DNA of 64,000 bases from Combretum micranthum (Eukaryota; Streptophyta; Magnoliopsida; Myrtales; Combretaceae), in the NCBI GenBank assembly GCA_024138025.1, contig JAMXBD010001366.1, positions 310,001 to 374,000 on the forward strand, written 5' to 3'. Positions 56,158 to 64,000 of the stretch are shown one piece after another. The translations under genes were made by a program, and so were the position numbers. The notes under the pieces are model-generated. The model made no database searches, was not told the DNA's origin, and saw only the letters and a list, made by a program, of their open reading frames with translations. Each line of letters starts with the position of its first letter. Within the stretch, counting starts at the first letter, position 1.

Positions 56158-59100
56158 TGTGAAATACCCCAAATTTTCATATTTGTTAATTACATATTAT
56201 GAGACAATTAGTATAAAAATGTGGGTGATTTTGAACCTTAATTTAAATTTAGTCTAGAGATTTATTTTTAATGATTCAGCTAGTGGAATTATGCAAACTA
56301 TAGGATAAAATTAGATAGTTTAACCTAATTGAATTAGTAAATGAGTTTAATTAAAAATAGAGATTCTAATACTTTAAATACCCGATTTAACTAATTAAAC
56401 TACTTCAATCACCTATTTCAACAAATTCAAATTTATTCAATACCTTCTAATTATTAAACTAAACTTCATTAGTCAAGTTCAATTGCGTAAATCCTTAAAT
56501 CATCGATTTAGCCATTTAAGTCAAAATTCTAAGTCCTTAAATCTTAGAAATCTAAAACTAAATATTTTCCTTCAAATATCAATTCTTAAGCCCTTAAACT
56601 TCTAAATTCAAGTGAGATATCAATTTTCCTTCAATTAGAATTCTTAAACCTAATTTCTAATGCTAATAAGCTAATTTTGTTTTTTTTTTTCATCCTAAGT
56701 TCAATCCTAATTCCCAAAACCCATAATCTAAGAGGCTAATTCATGGCATCAAAAGGTCAAGCCCATTAACTTAGCTCAAGCCTAATTTTAGAAAAGCCCA
56801 TTAGCATAAGCCTAGCCCATATTCAAGAAGTCCATAATTGAAAGATTAAGCCCATGAAATCAAAACCCATGACATTAAGCCCACGAGGGCATGCATTTAT
56901 CATGCACCAACACAAACGTTACAATTTCCTAAATTCTAGAGCATTCTAACCCTATGAAAAGACCAAAATGCCCTCAATTATTCAAGCAAAAGTACCAAAA
57001 TGCCCATAACCTTAATGGAAATTACAAGACATCAAATAATATAAATATAGAGTTTAGAAAACTATAATTTCCATTCCATCTGCTGTAGCCCCCAAACCCT
57101 AAAAATTCTCAAGAATACTTTCTCTAAAACACACTAAAAATCCTATAAAAATCCCTAATCAAGACCATCTTCTAATGGGTAAGGAAATCCATTATTTTTC
57201 CATCATTTAGCAATTCAATTTCTTCCCTAAAATCTAATCTCTACTTCCATTGATTCTTTGGTAAAATTTGAAGACAAAACCAAGGATTAAATCGGGGATT
57301 AGTATTAGAAGCATCATTAACTTCTTGAGGCAGTAGTAGTGGAGATTTCTAGGGTTTATTTGCTAAACCAAGTAAGTAATTGTAATTAATATTTTGATTA
57401 TGTTAATGAAATATATATGCATTTAAATTACTAAAAACAAACTTAGATCTAAGTATTGATTAATATATGCATATGTATGCATGGAAACCAGAATGAGCAT
57501 GTATATATATCTATGTTATAATAGTTGTTGATTCATGAAATTAGAGTATATTTATATACATACATGCTGAAATATGTATATAAATGTATGATTATGTTGG
57601 AGTCATGTGTTTTATTGAAATGAAATTATCAACTATATATATGCAAGTTTGGATGCACTGCTTATGTGCTAGAAATTGCAAAATTAGTGCAGATGATGAT
57701 GATTTGAGTTATGATTTATGATTTTAATTGTAAAATATAAATCTATGTATAAACTAGATAAAATAACATAAAAGAAACATATTTTAGATGATCAAAATAG
57801 GTTAGGAGTTGGATTAAACAAAGGAAATTTCAAAAATCATAAAACAAACTCGGACAGCTTTGCGCGTTGTCACTATAGTGGTGATGTCGAAGGCCGAACT
57901 AGTGGTTAAATGATCTCCAACGACTACGAAACTGTGTTGGAACAGTAGATCCATGTGTCTATTTTACAATCGTGTAATTAACCAGCAAAGAACCAGTCAT
58001 ATCGATGGTCAAAATTGGGTGAACCAATCAGTCGATGCTGTGTATCCTCTTTTTTTATAGTTTGAATTAATTAAAATTAAAACCATAATTAACTAATTAG
58101 TTTAGGACAAATGAACTTATAAACATATAAATATATGAGTTATGGAGTTTACATAAAAACTTGAGCTTAAGAACCCGATTTTAAGATAGTGAATAGATTT
58201 ATTAAAGTTAGGGTGCACTAGTTTTCTATAAGAAATGAAATATTGGAATCTAGGGTAAATTAATTCTAATAAGATGAATATAAAATAAATGTAAATAATG
58301 TGTTCACATATTAAAATATGAATTTTAAGATAAATAATTAAGGATGAATTTATTTAATAAAATAGGTATAAATATGACATTATAAGATACTGTAAACATA
58401 ATAGGAAATTAGTTTAGATTTCTTAGCACATTTAGAGGTAAAAATAGATTATAAATAATATAACTAGAATAACTATATCTCAAATGAGTTATTTTGCTTA
58501 TTAAATTATATTGGATTGATTAGAGGATATGTCATTGAAAATACCATCTGAGGACCTAATTACCATGAAATGAGTTCAATAGACTACGTTGAACATAAAA
58601 TGAACTTGAATAACTAATTATATTTGACTTGGCTAAATTAAGTTAATATAGATTTATTAACTAATATTGGTTTTGTAAATTCTTTAGAGACCAACAATTT
58701 ACACTTAGCTATTAATCTAATTAGTGAACTCTTATATGATCAAATTAACTTGTAATTGACTTAGAGATAATTGTAATATGATAGACCATGAGTAATAAAA
58801 GGAGTATATTGTTTCAAATATATATTCACTAGAAAACTAAGTACTTAATACGAGTTTGATATAAGTTGATAATTGATTCAAATGCTTATATGAATTAATC
58901 TTTCAAACAGATTGTTATGAGTCTGTCTTTTGCTTTAACTTCTGCTTTATCTTTTGACCTATGTTTTGTTATCTATATTCTGTACTAGGTACACAGTGAC
59001 TTATGTGTTGCGTGCTAGAATAAGCATCCTAAATGAATTAATACTTAAAATCGGCCTTAATTATTGCTTGTTGCTTGTGCATGGCCGTTCTTGAGACTCG

Positions 59101-59444
59101 GTTCGAGGGGCGGCAACTTTGCTAGGTGGTGCCAGCATGGTAGTTAGGTGCTTAGGCCACCCCCAATCATTAACATTGAACAAATGATGATTATTAGTGG
59201 CTCAATGATAGCTAATAGGGGATACATTATCAAGATAATGTTTATTCATATTGGGGAGAAAGTCGTATCAAGCGATTTAATATATAGATTTTGTTACTTC
59301 GTTTAATTGCAATAGACTAATCTGGATAAAGATGAGTAACGACTGTGACCTGTAGATGAGGCTATTTACTAGATGATCCTATAGGAAATATAGGTACTCG
59401 GACTGCCTATATCAACCCCTGAGCAGTTGGTGCCACTTAGGACC
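56158..59444 (+). mobile_element. Family E LTR fragment, right side cut by B-7
   Basis: The start TGTGAAATACCCCAAATTTTC parallels the starts of families B and D (TGTAAACC(C/T)C...AATTTTC). There is a TATA-like box near 57040-57052, leader sequence with AAACCCTAAAAATTC, and candidate donors near 57178 (GG|GTAAGG) and 57371 (AA|GTAAGT). The interior is AT-rich. A GC-richer block lies at 59085-59170. No gene. The right end is not reached, because B-7 starts at 59445. Confidence 0.5.
56760..56884 (+). promoter_or_regulatory. AGCCCA (site II-type) motif cluster in LTR E
   Basis: Five AGCCCA elements (TGGGCT on the other strand) lie at 56760, 56795, 56814, 56849 and 56879, about 160-290 bases upstream of the TATA-like box. 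TGGGCY site II motifs occur in promoters of plant housekeeping and cell-cycle genes and are bound by TCP factors. Confidence 0.6.
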
Positions 59445-61683
59445 TGTAAACCCCTGAATTTTTCATAGTTCTTAGAAAATAATCATAGAAGTCTCACACC
59501 AAAACTGAAACCCTGAAAATCGACCCAAGTTAAAACCAAATTCTAAATAAGGTTAAATACGAAAATTCTTAACCTTTAGAAAAAGAGAACCCTCAAAACA
59601 AAATAGAAAATCCAACAATCGAATGATTCAACATCCGTACACTAATTAGATCATCTAACACACAAATCAAGATGATATATCCAAATAATACTCGACAATA
59701 AAATACTAAGACTTTAAATCCTTTAGTGAATTTTAGAATAAAAATTTTCAATTTTCACCAAAAGTCAAACTGAGTCAACTCATAACTTTAGATTCAGTTA
59801 AACCATAGATAAAATAAAATAAACCATAGATCACGAGAAACTGAAAATATTAAATAATCACAAATAAAATAAAATAAACCATAAATGTTGAACTAAAAAA
59901 TGATATGGACAAAACTCCAAAATTTTATGATCTTACGAATAACTCAATAAAGCCAGAAGTCAAACCGAAACCCTAAAAGTCAACAAAGTTTACAACAAAC
60001 CCTAATGTTTAAGATCCAGTGATCCCGCGCTCTTAAACCCTAAACAATGGAGCAAAAATAATTGTTAATAATAGTTCGTAATAATATAGGGAAGCTTAAA
60101 AATATTAGATTCGCAAATTTTTAGTGTCTTTGGGATTTGAATGGGATCAGTTTTTTAAAATCGTGCCTTGGTACACTGGACAGAAAAAATATTCCTACAA
60201 TACCAATAGACTCTAAAAAATATGAGGTTTCTAAAAATATCAGTTTTAGAATTTTTCGGTAATTAAAAATAACAGATATGGGTCGTTTACGCGTATTTTC
60301 TTTACTGCTAGTATTCTAATTGTCTAGTCTACTACTCATAGTACTTTTTCTACTATTTATTACTATTTGTCTATATCTACTTTTTCTTACTACCTATATA
60401 CCTGTTTTCTTACTTTTTACTTTCCCAACACATCTCTAATCAAATCATATCTTACATATTAATTATTTTCTTACAAAAAAATACAAATTTAATCTCTCTC
60501 TCTCCCTCTTCCCTACATGGCCGGCGCCCCTCCCGGTACCTTCCTCTCATTTTTTTCTTTTTAATTTATTTTATTACACACAATTTCCCTTTATCTTCAA
60601 CTATAAATACCCCCTCTCTTTCTGCTTCTTTTACACATTCATTTCATATAACAAAACTCTCTCAAATTCACTCCAAATCCTCTCTCTAAAATTTCCCTCT
60701 ACAAAAACTCTCTTCCACAAATTCTTCACAAAATCCTTCTCTATACACAAACTATCCACCGCATACTACCAACCGCATAATACCCCATTCAGCTACCATC
60801 TTTACACCACAAAAACAATTTAGGTAAACTTCTTCCAACCATTTAGTTTACCCATGTCATGTAACTTAGCATGACCATGGTGTTGTTTTGAAACTCATGT
60901 GAGTAGTAAAAGCAAGAATATTTTCATGTTTTGTTCTTACACATGCCAAGATATTTCGATTTTATTATTTTATTATTATGATTACATATGTTGTTATTAT
61001 TATTAGTATTATTGTTATTATGTTTCTAATCTAACTCTATATATATATTACTATATATATGTATATATATATTTAGAGCCTAATGCTTACTAACTCTTAC
61101 TAACTTACTCTTACTATTAATGCTTCTATTATTGCCTTTTCTTTTCTTTCTTTTTCTCTTTCTTTATGGAACTGGTCTATTCTTAGTCCTAGGATGACTT
61201 GATCAAGCTAAGGCTCCCAATATTTGACTGGGTTGCCTTGATGAAGCTAAGGCTCCCAATGCTTGATCGAGATACCTTAATGAAGTTAAGGTTCCCATAC
61301 TTGATATTATTACATTGCTTATTATTATTATCTTGCTTCTTACCTTTTTCTTATCTTTTCATCATTTTCATTTCACATGCTCATATACATGCATCCTCAT
61401 AATGATATTGTCTCAACAACATTTAAATTGAATTTTTTCTTTAATAGAGGAATTTGAAACTAAAACTCTTTTATTATGTAACTAGTCACTAATGAAGAAA
61501 CTTGTCAACAACAACTTACAAAATGTATTTTTACAACTTCTTCTCAAACTTTTCCCAAAATTTTTCTAAGTGTCAACAATGATAATTTTACCAAGGAAAT
61601 AAAGGAAAAATGAAACCAAACTCTCTTTACATACATCAAGATTTTGTTATCACCCACCTAGGAAAAATTATTTCTATAACTTC
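59445..61683 (+). mobile_element. Family B LTR (copy B-7), right part interrupted by B-8
   Basis: It begins TGTAAACCCCTGAATTTTTC and follows B-4 closely: TATA box CTATAAATAC at 60601-60610, ATGGCCGGCGCC near 60518, splice donor TTTAG|GTAAAC at 60824, and the palindromic block near 60853-60880. At 61598 it preserves the empty site of the family D insertion in B-4. It stops where B-8 begins. Confidence 0.88.
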
Positions 61684-64000
61684 TGTCATGCCTCAAAGGG
61701 TACCCTAAACGCAACAATCCGCCACACTCAATATCTAAACTCTTGTATGACTACTTTAGTCATTCCATGAGTTTAAACACTGAGTGTAAGGCTCACGTTC
61801 AACAAATAGGGGACCATACTTTGAATCGGATTAGTTTAAGAAGATGTACATAGCAATAAGAAAGTAAATCATAACAGTTATAGCTAGATTCATCTATTAC
61901 ATGAGATAAGGGGCATACCTTGTCAAAATATTAAGAGTTCTTAAGTCCTCAAAACTCTCTTACAATAGCCATTATATATATATATATATATATCAATTTA
62001 GGAGATTCAATTAGATGTCTATGCCTACATCTAGGTCCGACTTCTTCAAAAAGCTCCTTAAGTTCCAAAAGCTGTACCTGAGGAAAGTGGCTTCTCGGAG
62101 ATATCCACAAATATTCGTACTGCAATAGGAAATTATAAGGGTATAAGCTTACGAGCTTAGTGAGTTCCACTTTCAAAATTAAATACTCAATAGCAATATA
62201 TAATAGACAAGTTATTAACAACCATATGAAATGCACAAACATGTGAGCATATAATACATAAGATCGTCTGGAAGTCTTATTTTGAATGGATTTACACCCT
62301 CCATTCGGGGTTAAGTGTTTCAGGCCCATACAACCAAAGATTTCAATTTTTCTCATTTTTTATTGTGGTTGATACAGGTGCCCACCCACACACATTTTAA
62401 ATTCTGGCCCTTACGCCAACATTTCAATTTCTGGCTATTACGCCAACATTCAAGTTTACAGGCCCCCAGCTATCATGCCTTCTTCCCACAAAGGTATAAT
62501 AACCTATGCAATGTGACTCACATATGATGTGCATGGCCAATTTGATTATAGGATCATGGCATATTAATTTAACAATTTATGGGTGATCATAGATATTGCA
62601 GACAAATCAATTCTATACTAGGTCATACAAATATTTACAACAAGCTCATTTTGGTATTCTTATTATCAATTCACCCATGTAAAAATCATATACACACAGT
62701 CAAATTTTTATCTTATCCTAATTCTAATACCACTAACATTACAAGCATAAGCATAAAATTTAAAGATAGTGAACTCACTTTGCCATAGCGAAAATCCACT
62801 TAATCGTAATAATCATCGGGAAGGTCTAGTCCGTCTCCTAATTAAAATAAATAACTTTAATGAGTATTTATATGAAGTTTGAATGAACTTATAAATTCTA
62901 TTTTATAAAAGGAAATTCCAACTTAAAACGGCTATAACTTGGTCATTTTAGCTCGAAATTTCGCATATTATATACCGATTTCTACCTATTCATCGAGAGC
63001 TATCTATTTCTAGAGTTATTTCAAACAAAAAAGGTCGGTTGGTCCATGAACAGTAGGGTATATGATACTATATGAATTTCCCATTCCACAATTCAATTCA
63101 TAATTTCAAACCAAGCATCATACAAAAACTTTGATAGATATTTAGCTATCATTATATCTTGTAATACTCTATTATATACATATATAACTCAATATCATGC
63201 ATGATTCATGAGTGTTGGTAATTCTAATTCCTCATGCACTTAGATAATGTCAAACAGGATGTATATGACATTATTTCCCTAACTTTGTTGCTACCTAATG
63301 AATCATGTATATGTGCAACACCTACAAGCCATTGTCATGAAGGTTATGAGATGAACTATCTATATGTATATTCTTAATGATATAGCATCAAGAATTCTTT
63401 TTGAAAAACTTTTGTTTTGCAAAACTTTTGAAATTTACTAGACTTAAGAAAGTAGTTTTTTTTTTCTTGTAAAATCATACTTGCTTTTATCAAAACTTAA
63501 TCCTGATGACCTACCTAGCCATCACCTTCATTATTTCAATAAAAACCTTCATTTTGGGTTAGAAAATAGATGTTTACAATTAAGAATTTTACAAAATTTT
63601 AGAGAATGAAAGCATTGTTTAATCTATTCTTAGAAACCATTCCTTGTTCTAGGATTATACTTTGATAAACCTCTCTTATCCTTATTGAAATTGGGTCTTT
63701 ATTGCATGCATCCCCTAGGACTTCCATTTTTCCATAAAAATCATCATTTTGGCATTTGGAAATGGTATTTAAATAGTGGTAATTTTCAAATCCGAATTTT
63801 GAAAGTTCTTTTTGAGATTGTTTCTTTTGTAAAACTCATTTAATTTTTCAAAAACCATTTCCTAATCAAACCTACTCCTTAGGCTTTCTTTTCTTTAATA
63901 AAAATCTTGTTTTGGAATTGAAAAATGGGTGTTTACACTTCAAGCTTCCTTTATTACAAATTTAAAACTTGTTATTGGGATTGAAATATAACTTTTGTAA
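61684..64000 (-). mobile_element. Family B LTR (copy B-8), continues past window end
   Basis: The plus text starts TGTCATGCCTCAAAGGGTAC. It follows copy B-1 most closely (for example the GGGGTTAAGTGTTTCAGGCCCATAC block near 62305 against 6245). The splice-acceptor block TAAGC...TTTCCTATTGCAG reads on the minus strand near 62120. AT microsatellite at 61972-61993. The other end and TSD are outside the window; the left flank is ACTTC. Confidence 0.85.

Noticed and set aside
61949..62356. 135-codon minus-strand frame
   Set aside because: It lies wholly within family B LTR copy B-8; the matching region of B-1 is not open, so it is not conserved.

Overview
The window is nuclear DNA from a flowering plant with a large, repeat-dominated, AT-rich genome. 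Nearly all of it is LTR-retrotransposon DNA in nested layers. The signs are plant retroelement priming sites (initiator tRNA-Met and tRNA-Asp), a Tekay-type and an Athila-type Ty3/gypsy element, several long solo LTRs with exact 5-bp target-site duplications (TSDs), and one multi-exon gene with plant splice signals. There is no bacterial, plasmid or CRISPR content.

Layout. (1) 1-10995: a decayed Tekay-like Ty3/gypsy element, with its 5' LTR cut by the window start, gag-pol full of stops, and the 3' LTR at 9380-10995. A 3.6-kb solo LTR of a second family ('family B', 5655-9297, TSD GGAAT) sits near the end of pol. (2) 10996-17300: unassigned DNA, then a family B LTR (about 12100-15998) holding a Tekay-family solo LTR (13625-15568, TSD AACTT), then a truncated family B copy next to a minus-strand Athila-type protease relic. 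(3) 18006-20846: solo LTR of family C (TSD TCTTC), possibly in the 5' end of an old gene. (4) 21825-33738: a Copia-like LTR and priming site, followed by a family B LTR (22354-33733, TSD GCAAG) that contains a family D solo LTR (24452-27989) and an inverted family B solo LTR (28606-32090, TSD TTAAC). (5) 35462-51625, minus strand: a seven-exon host gene I do not recognise. Intron 2 holds a 13-kb Athila-like element (36881-49877, TSD GTAAT) with both LTRs, gag, pol and a post-pol ORF. (6) 52499-64000: family B solo LTR (TSD GTTTT), a family E LTR, a plus-strand family B copy, and a minus-strand family B copy that runs off the window.

The LTRs share an unexpected organisation. Families A (Tekay) and B carry a conserved 5' splice donor and 3' splice acceptor inside the LTR. 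In A, C and D the acceptor opens a short reading frame ending in an acidic, aromatic peptide. Dense GCCGGC / AGCCGCC motif arrays recur in A, C, D and the Athila LTR, and again inside the Athila element just upstream of its post-pol ORF, where leader, intron and start codon follow in order. Single-base deletions, some in homopolymer runs, break both the retroelement frames and the host gene, so some frameshifts may be assembly errors. C-to-T type changes at LTR ends, one TSD and catalytic codons fit decay of methylated DNA.
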